Shown here: positions 18,821 to 33,132 of the stretch, piece after piece | Layout of the letters: every line of letters begins with the position of its first letter | Numbering within the stretch: position 1 is the stretch's first letter | Assembly (NCBI RefSeq): GCF_016728505.1 | Contig: NZ_CP068159.1 | Location: forward strand, 124,001-188,000 | From: Corynebacterium riegelii | Lineage (GTDB): Bacteria; Actinomycetota; Actinomycetes; Mycobacteriales; Mycobacteriaceae | Reading direction: 5' to 3' | DNA: 64,000 nucleotides | Program-made: the position numbers and the translations under genes | The notes under the pieces: model-generated | Told to the model about the DNA's origin: nothing | The model's database searches: none | What the model saw: only the letters and a program-made list of their open reading frames with translations

Positions 18821-20270
18821 GGCTTAAGGGACATTTCGTGTGGATAAACCGATACGGATTCCCGGGTCAGCCTGGGATAATGCCGTGATCTTGATTTTGA
18901 ATCGGTTCCAACAGCCCAATCGGTGAAATCAACACCGGATAGTCCTAGGTCTGTGATAGGGGGACTGCGGCTGGTGCGGTAAGGCCAATTCCTATGGCTA
19001 ATAGGAATCGGCCGTCGTGTGACGTGTGCGGCCACGGACTGGTTAAGAACGGCAAAACCGCGGCAGGAACCCAACGCTGGCTATGTCCTGCGTGCAACGC
19101 TTCATCGATTAACACCCGGGCGCACACCAGCGAGATTCGACACTTCAAAATCTTTATCGACTGGATCCTTTCCGGGGAATCCGCAGACCACTTAGCCAAA
19201 CGCCTTGGGGTGAGCAGACGGACTTTGACCCGGTGGTTCAAACTGCTGTGGTTTATCACCGTGCCCACGACTACAGACCCCTACCGTGTCTATGACCAAG
19301 TCTTTATCGACGGCACCTACTTTCACAAGAAATGCCTGCTGGTAGCCTGCACCGACACACACGTCATCGCCTGGCATTGGTGCCTGCGTGAAAGCTCGTA
19401 TGAGTACCTAAAACTATTCGACAAAATCGCCCAACCACTCATCGTCACCACCGACGGGTCAGGCGGAGCACTTAAGGCACTGCGCATTAAATGGCCAGGC
19501 GTAGCCATCCAGCGCTGCTTAGTCCACGTCCAGCGCAACACGTTTGCCGACATCAGCCGCAACCCGATTCACCCCGCTCATAAAGCAATCCGCAAACTCG
19601 GCTACATGCTCGTCCAGATAGACAGCCTTGAAGATGCTGCACGCTTTACTGCTGCAGTCCACCACACCCGCATCACCTTTGCCGATTGGCTTAAACAACG
19701 CACCTACCGCAGTGCTATACCTGCAGGCCAAGTACCAAAATGGGTCAGCCCCAACCAGAAATGGTGGTACACCCACCGCAATGCACGCCGGGCATTAAAA
19801 CGCTTAGAAAAACTCATTCATGACAGACACCTATTTACCTTCCTTACCCCGCCTGAAGGCGTTGTCATGCAGGACTTAAAAGCCACCACAAACCTGTTGG
19901 AAGGCGGCATCAACAAACAGCTCAAAGACCTAGCAGGAAACCATCGCGGCATGTTCGATGAGCATCAGCGCATCACCATGGACTGGTGGCTCTACGTCCA
20001 TACCGAAGACCCGGTAGCGCCACTGGAGTTAGCTAAGCAACAAGACTTCGGACGCCAAGGAGAAAAAGCAGCACGCACCGCCTGGGCGAAAGAACAACTC
20101 AAACGACGCGGCCACCCAGACGGGCGACCAGCCACATATGACACCCACATCGACAACGAATGGAACCCCAGCTTAGGCATAAGAAAAGGCTGGGCAGGAC
20201 GCCCCTAAATCCACACGAAATGTCCCTTAGTACGACACGCCGCAAATCCACACGAAATGTCCCTTAACCC
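18821..20270 (+). mobile_element. IS256/IS1249-type insertion sequence, copy 2
   Basis: This element has the same length, ends and transposase as the one at 9837-11286, in the same orientation 8984 bp further on. It is flanked by a different 8-bp duplication, GGTTTTGT (18813-18820 and 20271-20278), so it inserted independently. It sits in the stem of a hairpin belonging to the repeat-flanked cassette. Confidence 0.93.
18994..20208 (+). CDS. IS1249-like transposase (IS256 superfamily), copy 2
   Basis: The 404-residue product is identical to the transposase encoded at 10010-11224: zinc ribbon, helix-turn-helix, then the DDE-type catalytic domain. Complete identity and an intact frame imply very recent transposition and an element that is probably still active. 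Confidence 0.9.
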   Translation: MANRNRPSCDVCGHGLVKNGKTAAGTQRWLCPACNASSINTRAHTSEIRHFKIFIDWILSGESADHLAKRLGVSRRTLTRWFKLLWFITVPTTTDPYRVYDQVFIDGTYFHKKCLLVACTDTHVIAWHWCLRESSYEYLKLFDKIAQPLIVTTDGSGGALKALRIKWPGVAIQRCLVHVQRNTFADISRNPIHPAHKAIRKLGYMLVQIDSLEDAARFTAAVHHTRITFADWLKQRTYRSAIPAGQVPKWVSPNQKWWYTHRNARRALKRLEKLIHDRHLFTFLTPPEGVVMQDLKATTNLLEGGINKQLKDLAGNHRGMFDEHQRITMDWWLYVHTEDPVAPLELAKQQDFGRQGEKAARTAWAKEQLKRRGHPDGRPATYDTHIDNEWNPSLGIRKGWAGRP

Positions 20271-20278
20271 GGTTTTGT

Positions 20279-20318
20279 GGCTTAAGCCCACCAAGCACGG
20301 CTTAAGCCCACCAAGCAC
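20279..20318 (+). repeat. 20-bp tandem repeat beside the IS
   Basis: Two exact head-to-tail copies of GGCTTAAGCCCACCAAGCAC lie between the IS target duplication and the tRNA-Ala terminator. Each unit begins with GGCTTAAG, resembling the IS tip (GGCTTAAGGG), which may be coincidence. Confidence 0.7.
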
Positions 20319-20338
20319 AAAACCCACAAAACAAACAA

Positions 20339-20370
20339 AAACCGCCCCACCCAACCAGGTGAGACGGTTT
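20339..20370 (-). terminator. Terminator after tRNA-Ala
   Basis: On the minus strand the imperfect stem AAACCGTCTCACC / GGTGGGGCGGTTT is followed by TTGTTTTGTTTTG, directly downstream of tRNA-Ala. Confidence 0.7.
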
Positions 20371-20377
20371 CATCTTG

Positions 20378-20450
20378 TGGAGCTAACGGGATTCGAACCC
20401 GTGACCCCCACACTGCCAGTGTGGTGCGCTACCAACTGCGCCATAGCCCC
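20378..20450 (-). tRNA. tRNA-Ala(GGC)
   Basis: A complete 73-nt cloverleaf read on the minus strand, with acceptor GGGGCTA / TAGCTCC and T-arm GGGTTCGAATCCC. The anticodon stem CCACA / TGTGG frames the loop CTGGCAG, giving anticodon GGC. The 3' CCA is not encoded. Confidence 0.95.
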
Positions 20451-20587
20451 GTTCTAACGGAATTGCCCTGCCGCTTCCCAGCGCTTACGCCCAAGAACCA
20501 GCGGAACAACTCCGATTAATATAGCAGCGTCCCAAACAGCAACAAAATCGCTACTCAGAACGCCGTTAAATACGACATCTGTGCCGG

Positions 20588-21328
20588 TTACTTGGACTCG
20601 GTCAGGACCTCAACCCAGGTCTTGCCCTCGTCGGAAACGCCGTCGACGTCCTGGCCCTCAAACCTGACGCGTGGCGTATAGGGATCCTCACCAGTGTCAG
20701 TCCGCTGCACATTCAGGTTGTCCATGCCCATCTTCTGTGCGGCTTCAACAAACGTGCTTTCACGAATGTCAGCCACTGCTTCCTCGGAAGCACCGTAGTC
20801 CTTCGCCAGGTCAGCCAGCTTGTCCGGGTTGGACTTGCTGATCATCTGCGCCTGGTTCAAGAACAGGTAATCACGCAGGGTAAAGGCGGTATCCAGCTCA
20901 CCGTGGCTGATCAGTGCGAGTACTGCCGCAAGCGAGTTGGTGGAATGGCTCACTGCGCCGCGGTCCAGGAACACCATGGGGCGAAGTTCGACGTTGATGG
21001 AGCCGTCGCGAAGCGCCTGCAGCATTTCCGCATCGGTTTCCTCATGCAGCTCAGCACAGAATCCACAGGAGAAGTCTTCATACAGCTGGCCAGTCGGCGC
21101 GTCGGAGTTTGCACCCTTAAGGTGAATTACATCTTCACCATCGGCCCACTCGACGGTGATGCCGGTCATATCGGCCATCTGCGCTTCGCGCATTTCTTCG
21201 CGCGCCTTGTTGCCGTTGAAAATGATCAGGCCAAATACCAGCGCCGCAATTGCAATGACGGCTACTACGGCCCAGATGAAGGCAGAGCCGCCTTTGCTGT
21301 TGGGGTTCTGCACTTTCCGCGTGGTCAA
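20588..21328 (-). CDS. Membrane-anchored DsbA-family thiol-disulfide protein
   Basis: A 246-residue extracytoplasmic oxidoreductase. One N-terminal transmembrane helix (AVVAVIAIAALVFGLIIF, about residues 18-36) is followed by a thioredoxin-like domain with the redox motif EDFSCGFCAELHEE near residue 95 and an inserted helical domain typical of DsbA. It probably helps form or isomerise disulfides in exported proteins. The MauE-like membrane protein immediately upstream on the same strand is a plausible electron-transfer partner. Confidence 0.83.
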   Translation of the reverse strand: MTTRKVQNPNSKGGSAFIWAVVAVIAIAALVFGLIIFNGNKAREEMREAQMADMTGITVEWADGEDVIHLKGANSDAPTGQLYEDFSCGFCAELHEETDAEMLQALRDGSINVELRPMVFLDRGAVSHSTNSLAAVLALISHGELDTAFTLRDYLFLNQAQMISKSNPDKLADLAKDYGASEEAVADIRESTFVEAAQKMGMDNLNVQRTDTGEDPYTPRVRFEGQDVDGVSDEGKTWVEVLTESK

Positions 21329-21372
21329 GGTTCAGTTCTCCTCATGAGTCAAAAATTTGGTCGCCGCAAATT

Positions 21373-21834
21373 CTACGGGTAAATCGCTAACTTCTTAAAT
21401 GGGCGATAGATCATGAACGCCGTGGCAATCATGAATCCAATGTCTCGTGCGATGGCCCACAGAACGTCCTCGGGCTGCGGCCGGCGCTCGCCGGGCGTAA
21501 AGCAGCCGCAGTCAATCACCATACCGCGCGCATGCACAGTCCACAGGCCAATCACAAACATGACTAGCACCGCCATGGAAACCCACCCGGCCGCACGGAT
21601 CTTGATACCCAGCAGCAGGAACAGGCCCCCGGCAAGCTCAAGCGGGCCAATGACGTGGGCCAGCAGGTTGGACCAGTAGGGGGTGAAGATCTCGTAGGCT
21701 TCAATCGATTGGGTCACCTGCATGTGGTGTCCCAGCTTGGTCGCTCCTGCCACAATCCACATCGCCGCCAAGCCAAACCTGGCCAGTGCTGCCAGAACAT
21801 CAAGGGCTTTTTGCTTATCGACGCCTACGCTCAC
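21373..21834 (-). CDS. MauE/DoxX-family redox membrane protein
   Basis: An integral membrane protein of about 153 residues with four hydrophobic segments and the cysteine-bearing loop GMVIDCGCFTPGE, as in MauE/DoxX-like proteins that pass electrons to periplasmic thiol proteins. The GTG at 21834 (reading SVGVDKQKALDVL) is the likely start; the frame extends to 21876 but would then overlap pgm. The DsbA-family gene lies just downstream. The first codons contain one copy of the dispersed CGTCGATAAGC motif. Confidence 0.8.
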   Translation of the reverse strand: MSVGVDKQKALDVLAALARFGLAAMWIVAGATKLGHHMQVTQSIEAYEIFTPYWSNLLAHVIGPLELAGGLFLLLGIKIRAAGWVSMAVLVMFVIGLWTVHARGMVIDCGCFTPGERRPQPEDVLWAIARDIGFMIATAFMIYRPFKKLAIYP

Positions 21835-21844
21835 CCCCAAAACC

Positions 21845-23503
21845 CTACTTCCCCAACACCTCCGAAACAATTGCAACCGCCTCGTCCTGCACCCGCTTCA
21901 AGTGCTCCTGCCCGTGGAAGGATTCGGCGTAGATCTTGTACTTGTCCTCAGTGCCGGAGGGGCGTGCCGCAAACCATGCGTTTTCGGTGGTCACCTTCAG
22001 CCCGCCGATGGCGGCGTTGTTGCCCGGCGCGTTGGTCAGCTTCGCCGTAATCGGCTCGCCTGCCAGCTCCGTTGCCGGAACCTGCTCGGGTGACAGGGCC
22101 TTGAGGGTGGCTTTTTGTTCGCGGTTGGCAGGGGCGTCGATACGCGCGTAGGCAGGCGCCCCGAACTGGGCTTCCAGCTCGCGGTAGCGCACCGACGGGG
22201 TCTTGCCGGTCACCGCCGTGATTTCAGAGGCCAACAAGTCCAGGATGATGCCGTCCTTATCGGTGGACCACACCGTGCCGTTCTTACGCAAGAAGGAGGC
22301 ACCTGCGGATTCTTCGCCGCCGAAGCCGACGCTGCCGTCGATAAGACCAGGCACAAACCACTTAAACCCAACCGGTACCTCAACCAGGGTGCGGCCAAGC
22401 GATGCCACAACCCGGTCGATCATGGAGGACGACACCAACGTCTTACCCACCGCCGTGTCCTGCGCCCAGCCGTCGCGGTGGCTAAACAGGTACTCAATGG
22501 CCACAGCCAGGTAGTGGTTCGGGTTCATCAGACCCGCGTCCGGGGTGACAATGCCGTGGCGGTCCGCATCCGCATCATTACCAGTAGCAATGTCGAACTT
22601 TTCGCGGTTGTGAACCAAGGACGCCATGGAGTTCGGGCTGGAGCAGTCCATGCGGATCTGGCCATCCGTATCCAAAGTCATAAACCGCCAGGTGGCGTCC
22701 ACGTTCGGGTTCACTACCTCAAGGTTAAGCCCGTAAGCTTCTGCGATAGCGCCCCAGTAGTCCACGCTGGCGCCACCCATCGGGTCCGCGCCGATGTGCA
22801 GGCCGGATTCCCGGATTGCGGCCATATCCACCACGTTGTCTAGGTCCGCGACGTAGTTACCCATAAAGTCAAAACGCTGCGCGCGTTCATCCAACACCCC
22901 GCTGACCGGGACGCGCTTCACGCCCTCCAGACCGCGGCCCAAGTACTCGTTGGCACGGGCGGCGATCCAGTCAGTCGCATCCGTGCCAGCCGGTCCACCG
23001 CTTGGCGGGTTGTATTTGAAACCGCCATCGCGCGGCGGGTTGTGGGACGGGGTGATCACGATACCGTCGGCACGCTTCGGGTCCGTCCCCGTCACCCCGC
23101 CGGCGAGCCCAGCATTATGCGACAGAATCGCGTGCGAGACGGCAGGAGTTGGGGTGTAGCGCCCCGCAGCGTCTACAAGCACAGGCACCTCATTAGCAAT
23201 GAGAACCTCAAGCGCGGAAACCATCGCCGGCTCCGACAGCGCGTGCGTATCCCGGCCAATGTAGACCGGCCCGCCGATGTTCTCCTGGCTGCGGTAATCC
23301 ACAATCGCCTGAGTCGTAGCCAGAATGTGCGCCTCATTAAACGCATTGTCCAGGCTGGATCCACGGTGACCGGACGTACCAAACGCCACCTGCTGGCCCA
23401 CATCCTGCGGGTCAATCTCACGTGTGTAGTAAGCGGTGACCAGCTCTGCAATATCAATCAGGTCTTCGGGCAGTGCGATCTGACCGGCGCGTTCATGGGC
23501 CAT
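21845..23503 (-). CDS. pgm: Phosphoglucomutase (alpha-D-glucose phosphate specific)
   Basis: This enzyme interconverts glucose 1- and 6-phosphate, feeding glycogen, trehalose and cell-envelope sugar synthesis. The 552-residue product has the phosphoserine loop [13 protein letters not shown] near residue 45 and the metal-binding loop [13 protein letters not shown] near 310. The sugar-binding loop is [13 protein letters not shown] near 400 and the phosphate-binding loop is [16 protein letters not shown] near 525. It is divergent from the fluoride channel genes. Confidence 0.96.
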   Translation of the reverse strand: MAHERAGQIALPEDLIDIAELVTAYYTREIDPQDVGQQVAFGTSGHRGSSLDNAFNEAHILATTQAIVDYRSQENIGGPVYIGRDTHALSEPAMVSALEVLIANEVPVLVDAAGRYTPTPAVSHAILSHNAGLAGGVTGTDPKRADGIVITPSHNPPRDGGFKYNPPSGGPAGTDATDWIAARANEYLGRGLEGVKRVPVSGVLDERAQRFDFMGNYVADLDNVVDMAAIRESGLHIGADPMGGASVDYWGAIAEAYGLNLEVVNPNVDATWRFMTLDTDGQIRMDCSSPNSMASLVHNREKFDIATGNDADADRHGIVTPDAGLMNPNHYLAVAIEYLFSHRDGWAQDTAVGKTLVSSSMIDRVVASLGRTLVEVPVGFKWFVPGLIDGSVGFGGEESAGASFLRKNGTVWSTDKDGIILDLLASEITAVTGKTPSVRYRELEAQFGAPAYARIDAPANREQKATLKALSPEQVPATELAGEPITAKLTNAPGNNAAIGGLKVTTENAWFAARPSGTEDKYKIYAESFHGQEHLKRVQDEAVAIVSEVLGK

Positions 23504-23606
23504 AGTGTGTACTCCTTCTCATGCATCAAGGGTGTTCAACATCCATCTTGACGCGTTAGCGGAGTTTCTGCCAGAGATCCTGGCTCGGGAACTAGCATTG
23601 CCGGTT

Positions 23607-23948
23607 ATGCAGACCGATCAACTTTCCACTGGGCTTCTTGTGGGCCTTGGCGCAGCACTCGGTGCGAGCCTACGCCATATGGTGACCCTCTACGCAGGCA
23701 GCGGCGATACAAGCGCGATCATTGCCATGCTTGTGGTCAACATGCTCGGCTGTGCGGCCATGGGCTATTTCAATCCAGGCCCGTTCTGGGGCACAGGCTT
23801 TTTGGGCGGGTTCACCAGCTACTCCATCGTGGCAGCCACCGCGCTGGAGTTCACCATGCTCGGCGCGTTGACCTACATGCTGATCACGTTCACCGCGTGC
23901 ATTGCCTCCTGGCTGGCCGGAGATGCTCTGAGGGGGCGTCATGCTTAG
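23607..23948 (+). CDS. crcB1: Fluoride channel subunit CrcB (first)
   Basis: A Fluc-type fluoride exporter subunit of about 113 residues with four transmembrane segments. Family features are GALGASLRHM-like GLGAALGASLRHM at the start, NMLGCAAMGYF, and GFLGGFTSYSIVAATALEF, which holds the conserved Gly-Phe-x-Thr/Ser pore region. The Met at 23607 (QTDQLSTG) fits the family start better than the longer frame from 23505. The stop overlaps the next crcB by 8 bases; paired genes usually encode a heterodimer of opposite topology. Confidence 0.9.
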   Translation: MQTDQLSTGLLVGLGAALGASLRHMVTLYAGSGDTSAIIAMLVVNMLGCAAMGYFNPGPFWGTGFLGGFTSYSIVAATALEFTMLGALTYMLITFTACIASWLAGDALRGRHA

Positions 23949-24324
23949 CAACCTGATCAGTCCAGCGCTGTTTTCTCTACTGTTGACCCTGGCTGCCGTG
24001 GCCGTCGGTGGGTTCTTCGGCGGTATCGCCCGCTGGGCGCTGTCGCATATCCCGCACCCACGCGCCGGTACGTTTACTGCCAACATTGCCGCCTGCACCG
24101 TGCTGGGCTTTTCCATGGCGCTGCCCGTAGCCTGGCAGATTGGGCTGGGCGCAGGCTTTGCCGGAGCAATGTCCACCTGGTCCACGCTGGCTAAGGAGCT
24201 GGGCACGTTATATAAGCAGCGCCAGTGGCGCGAGTTTGCCAAGTACGCTGCAGCCACCGCTGCCGTGGGCATCGTCGCCTTTGGCATGGGCATGATGTGG
24301 GGCCGCCGCGGCTTCGGCGCTTAA
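23941..24324 (+). CDS. crcB2: Fluoride channel subunit CrcB (second)
   Basis: A 127-residue partner of the preceding gene, with four hydrophobic segments, GGFFGGIARWALSH near the N-terminus, ANIAACTVLGFSM, and GFAGAMSTWSTLAKEL as the pore segment. The pair exports fluoride passively. No fluoride riboswitch was recognised upstream of the pair. Confidence 0.9.
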   Translation: MLSNLISPALFSLLLTLAAVAVGGFFGGIARWALSHIPHPRAGTFTANIAACTVLGFSMALPVAWQIGLGAGFAGAMSTWSTLAKELGTLYKQRQWREFAKYAAATAAVGIVAFGMGMMWGRRGFGA

Positions 24325-24342
24325 CCAGCGCCCAACCAGCGT

Positions 24343-26913
24343 TTAGTCAGCAATAGCGTCAAGCGGCGGCGTCTTCGCCGCACGCGTCGCCGGCCACAGT
24401 GCCGCCAAAATACCCACAACAATGCTGCCGGCCAGCATGGTCCACACCATATCCCACGGGACAACGATGTGCTCAAGGCCTTGATCTGCAAGCACGGTCA
24501 GGAACGTCCACCCGAGCCCCAAGCCCAGACCCACACCAAGGACTGCGCCGAAGAACGCCATCTGCACCGATTCCAGGATGATCATGGTGCGCACCTGGCG
24601 GCGGTGCGTGCCCACGGCACGCAGCATGCCAATTTCTTGCCTGCGCTCAATTACCGACAACGTCAGGGTGTTCACAATGCCCAGCACCGCAATCACCACT
24701 GCCAAAGACAGCAGGGCGTAAAGGATGAACAGCATCTGATCAATCAGGTCCAGCACTTCGCCGGAGAGGTCGTCCTTTGACTGCACTTGGACCACAATGT
24801 CGTGCTTGACCTCGGCCTCAAGGTTGGCGCGGAGCTGCTCGGTTCTTACGCTGCCGTCGCCTTTCACGCCCATCATCATGATGCTGCCGCTGCCGGGTGC
24901 CACCTGCTGAGCAAGATCCGCACTGGCAACCGCGGCAAGGAAGATCGAGGACTCATCAAAAATGCCGCCCACCGTCGCTTCCACCACGTTGGTGGAAATT
25001 CCCGGTGCTGCCACGGTCACCGTGTCGCCGACTTCCCAGCCGCGCTCTTGCGCCCAGGCAAGCGGCGCGATCACGGTATTGCCCTCCAACTTGGAAGAAC
25101 CAGCAACCACGTTCATGCTGGTCAAATCCCCTGGGTCCCCGTAGAGCACGGAGGTCGTGCCGAATTGGCCAACCTGGTTGGCGTATTTGCCGTCCAGTGT
25201 CAGCGGCACCTCGGTGTAGGCGGCAACGGCACCCACACCTTCAACCTCCGGGATACGCTCCATCAGGTCATTCGGGATGGGGAACGCACCAAGCATCGGG
25301 CCAGCCAGCACATAGTCGGCGCTGACTTCATTTTCCGCAACGGTATCCACCGACTGCTTCATGGATGCGCCCAACATACCGATCATGGTCACCAGCGCAA
25401 TGCCCAGCATCAGAGCAAACGCCGTTGCAGACGTACGCCGCGGATTGCGGCGCGTGTTTGTAGACGCCAACTTCCCTGCCGTACCAAACGGCGCCCCAAT
25501 CACACGCCCCAGCGGCGGCACAATCGGCAAGCTCATCGCCGGGCCGGCCAAAAACACGCCCGCGATGACTGCCACGGCTGCGATACCGACGAGTTTGGCG
25601 CGGTTGGCGGTTGTGGCGTCGGCAAGCATCAGCGCGACAACGCCCGCCGCAATACCTGCAACAATCATGAGTGTGCCCCACACCGTGCGCGTGGTCAGCG
25701 GCTGGGGTGCGGCGGATTCGCTGGCGCGCATTGCCGCTACCGGCTCCACGCGTCCGGCCCGCACCGCCGGCGCCCACGCGGAAATCATGGTGACAATCAC
25801 GCCCACCACAATCGGCACCGCCACCGCCTGCGTGGACAGACCAATCCCTCCTGCTGGCAGCGCCATGCCGTAGCGCTCCATGCCGAAACGGATCGCCGCC
25901 ACCAGGCCCGCGCCGGCCGCCACGCCAAGTGCCGAGCCAAGCAGGCCAACCAACAGCGCCTCCACAGCAACAGAGCGGGTCACCTGGCTTTTCGACGCCC
26001 CAAGCGCCCTCAACAGCGCAAACTCCTTCGTTCGCTGCGCCACAATCATGGAGAACGTATTGGCAATCAAAAACGTGCCAACCAGCAGCCCCACAAGCCC
26101 AAACGCAATCAGGAAGTAGGAGACAAACGACAGTGCCTCGCGCACCTGCTCGCTCGCCTTCTCCGCCGCCGCCTCACCGGTGCTCACTTCAAGATCCGGG
26201 TGTGCTTGCGCAATCGTGTCACGAAGCGCCTCGGCGTCTACCGACTCATCTGCGGCCAGCTTCAGCGTGGGCACGTACCCCTCGGTGACATACAAGTCCA
26301 GGTAGTCAGCTTCAGGGATCAGGAAGCGTAACGACGTCCCCTGCGTCCTACCATCCTCATACAGCCCAACCACACGCACCGTGTTGCGCCCGTTGTTGTC
26401 CACCACGATGATCTCTTCACCCACCGCGACACCGTAGTGCTGCGCACCGTTGGCGTTAAGCACGGCTTCGGCTGGGGTGGCGTGGGGGTTGGGCACGTGG
26501 CCGTCGATAAGCGAAAAGCCCTCTCCCACTGCCTGGTCGGGACCGTAATGCACCCCGACCAGCGCCATGCCCTGGCGGGTCTGGATGGCCTCCTCATCAT
26601 CGCGAGCGGCAACCACCACCGTCGTATCCGCGGCATTGGCACGCGCGACTCCGGCAGTATTTCGGATCGCATCCGCCTCCTCCGCGGGAATCGCACCCTT
26701 GCCCTCAGCAGGCTCGACCACAACATCAGAGCCCTCGTAGGCGGTGTTGACCGCCGAGTCGAAAGTACGCTCCAACATGTTGGTAAACATCATGGAACCT
26801 GCGATAAACGCCGTGCCCAGCACCACCGCCAGGACTGTTAACGCAAGCCGAAGCTTATGCGCGCCAATGTTGCGCAGCGACACCTTCGCCAACGCCGAAC
26901 GCGAACCCGCCAT
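24343..26913 (-). CDS. ABC transporter permease, MacB/FtsX type
   Basis: An 856-residue permease with two FtsX-like domains. The N-terminal helix (LRLALTVLAVVLGTAFIAGS) precedes a large extracytoplasmic domain. Three-helix FtsX bundles follow at about residues 265-400 (with RTKEFALLRALGASKSQV) and 730-850 (with ERRQEIGMLRAVGTHRRQV). This is the usual actinobacterial two-module design. Substrate unknown; the family exports lipids, peptides or lipoproteins. Its ATG overlaps the stop of the ATPase gene by one base (TGATG). Confidence 0.9.
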   Translation of the reverse strand: MAGSRSALAKVSLRNIGAHKLRLALTVLAVVLGTAFIAGSMMFTNMLERTFDSAVNTAYEGSDVVVEPAEGKGAIPAEEADAIRNTAGVARANAADTTVVVAARDDEEAIQTRQGMALVGVHYGPDQAVGEGFSLIDGHVPNPHATPAEAVLNANGAQHYGVAVGEEIIVVDNNGRNTVRVVGLYEDGRTQGTSLRFLIPEADYLDLYVTEGYVPTLKLAADESVDAEALRDTIAQAHPDLEVSTGEAAAEKASEQVREALSFVSYFLIAFGLVGLLVGTFLIANTFSMIVAQRTKEFALLRALGASKSQVTRSVAVEALLVGLLGSALGVAAGAGLVAAIRFGMERYGMALPAGGIGLSTQAVAVPIVVGVIVTMISAWAPAVRAGRVEPVAAMRASESAAPQPLTTRTVWGTLMIVAGIAAGVVALMLADATTANRAKLVGIAAVAVIAGVFLAGPAMSLPIVPPLGRVIGAPFGTAGKLASTNTRRNPRRTSATAFALMLGIALVTMIGMLGASMKQSVDTVAENEVSADYVLAGPMLGAFPIPNDLMERIPEVEGVGAVAAYTEVPLTLDGKYANQVGQFGTTSVLYGDPGDLTSMNVVAGSSKLEGNTVIAPLAWAQERGWEVGDTVTVAAPGISTNVVEATVGGIFDESSIFLAAVASADLAQQVAPGSGSIMMMGVKGDGSVRTEQLRANLEAEVKHDIVVQVQSKDDLSGEVLDLIDQMLFILYALLSLAVVIAVLGIVNTLTLSVIERRQEIGMLRAVGTHRRQVRTMIILESVQMAFFGAVLGVGLGLGLGWTFLTVLADQGLEHIVVPWDMVWTMLAGSIVVGILAALWPATRAAKTPPLDAIAD

Positions 26914-27638
26914 CAGCCCTCAATCCCAGCCATGATCTGCAAAATCCCATCCATCGTTGGATCCTGCAGCTCTTGAACAATCTGGCCATCACGCAGAAAC
27001 ACCACACGATCCGCATAAGACGCCGCTTTCGCGTCATGCGTGACAATAACCACCGTCTGGCAATCATGATCCACCGCGTGCCTCAGAATGCTCAGCACCT
27101 CTTTACCCGAGTTGGAGTCCAGGTTGCCGGTCGGCTCATCACCAAAGATGATCTCCGGCTTACTCACCAGGGCACGTGCACATGCCACGCGCTGCTGCTG
27201 GCCGCCGGAGAGCTCACTCGGGCGGTGACTCAGCCTGTTTGTCAGGCCCAGACGCTGCGTAATTTCATCAAACCAAGCCTTATCAACCTTCCTGCCGGCA
27301 ATATCCGTTGGCAGCGTGATGTTCTCCGCAGCCGTAAGCGTGGGCACCAAGTTGAAGGACTGGAAGATAAAGCCCAAGCGGTCTCGCCTGAGCTCGGTAA
27401 TTTGCTTGTCGCTTAGCGACGCCAACGCCGTCCCCCCAATCCACACCTCCCCCGAAGTAAACGCATCCAGCCCAGCCATGGTGTGCATGAGCGTGGATTT
27501 GCCAGAGCCCGACGGCCCCATGATCGCCGTAAAGGCCCCGCGCTCAAACTCAACATTGACGTGATCCAGGGCAGCAATAGTTGTATCTCCCTGGCCGTAT
27601 GTCTTTACCAGGTCAACAGCGCGTGCAGCAGCTTCCAT
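26913..27638 (-). CDS. ABC transporter ATP-binding protein (LolD/MacB type)
   Basis: A 241-residue ATPase partner of the adjacent permease. It has Walker [15 protein letters not shown], the Q-loop in [15 protein letters not shown], the signature [15 protein letters not shown], Walker [14 protein letters not shown] and the switch His in VIVTHDAK. The Met at 27638 ([14 protein letters not shown]) is the family-like start; the frame extends to 27710 without recognisable sequence. Confidence 0.92.
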   Translation of the reverse strand: MEAAARAVDLVKTYGQGDTTIAALDHVNVEFERGAFTAIMGPSGSGKSTLMHTMAGLDAFTSGEVWIGGTALASLSDKQITELRRDRLGFIFQSFNLVPTLTAAENITLPTDIAGRKVDKAWFDEITQRLGLTNRLSHRPSELSGGQQQRVACARALVSKPEIIFGDEPTGNLDSNSGKEVLSILRHAVDHDCQTVVIVTHDAKAASYADRVVFLRDGQIVQELQDPTMDGILQIMAGIEG

Positions 27639-27832
27639 GCCTGCAACGCTACCGTGCTGCTTGTGCGGGCAAAAACCGTTGCGCATTCCATCGTCCAGGC
27701 CCCGAACCACAAAGCAGGGCTGCTGCTAGTCGATACGTTGTTTCCGGCCGTGTGTCTCTACATTCGACCTGGGGTTTTGTAGGGGTGTTTTCGTTATCGT
27801 CTAGCAGGATTCGGGGGGCACAAACACACAAA
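27639..27832. other. Gap between ABC exporter and rRNA operon
   Basis: No gene is seen. The stretch CTACATTCG, followed later by CGTTATC and TCTAG, resembles bases near 17994-18026, but no function is apparent. Confidence 0.4.
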
Positions 27833-27872
27833 AAGCAGCCCGTCTGCCACGTGTGTGGCAGGCGGGCTGCTT
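27833..27872 (-). terminator. rRNA operon terminator
   Basis: A long near-perfect stem (AAGCAGCCCG then CTGCCAC against GTGGCAG then CGGGCTGCTT) with a 4-base loop is followed on the minus strand by TTTGTGTG, shortly after the 5S gene. Confidence 0.9.
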
Positions 27873-27895
27873 AATCATGTTTTGAAGTTGTTGGG

Positions 27896-28010
27896 TCGGC
27901 GGTAACCTACTCTCCCACACCCTCCCGAGTGCAGTACCATCAGCGCGGGCAGGCTTAGCTTCCGGGTTCGGAATGGGACCGGGCGTTTCCCTGCCGCTAT
28001 CAACCACCGA
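27896..28010 (-). rRNA. rrf: 5S ribosomal RNA
   Basis: On the minus strand the conserved blocks AAACGCCCGGTCCCATTCCG, AACCCGGAAGCTAAGCC and GATGGTACTGC appear in order, enclosed by complementary ends (TCGGTGGTTGATAGC and GTTACCGCCGA). The ends are estimated to within a few bases. Confidence 0.93.
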
Positions 28011-28129
28011 CACATCTTGGGGGCCATGTAATGGCGTTCCACTGCCTGTTGTGTACAGGGGGTGGTGTGTCAGATACCGGAAAGTGGACGCGACAGTCAC
28101 TGTTACATTCAGTGTTTGTGTTGTGTTGT

Positions 28130-33132
<5,003 letters not shown>

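Noticed and set aside
9837..20270. Composite transposon formed by the two IS copies
   Set aside because: Each copy has its own, different 8-bp target duplication directly at its ends, and the enclosed genes are mostly core genes in their usual order. Independent insertions explain this.
20279..20318. CRISPR array
   Set aside because: Only two adjacent units with no spacers, and no cas genes anywhere in the window; it is a simple tandem repeat.
23504..23606. Fluoride riboswitch ahead of the crcB pair
   Set aside because: The conserved riboswitch core is not recognisable in the short gap before ATG 23607.
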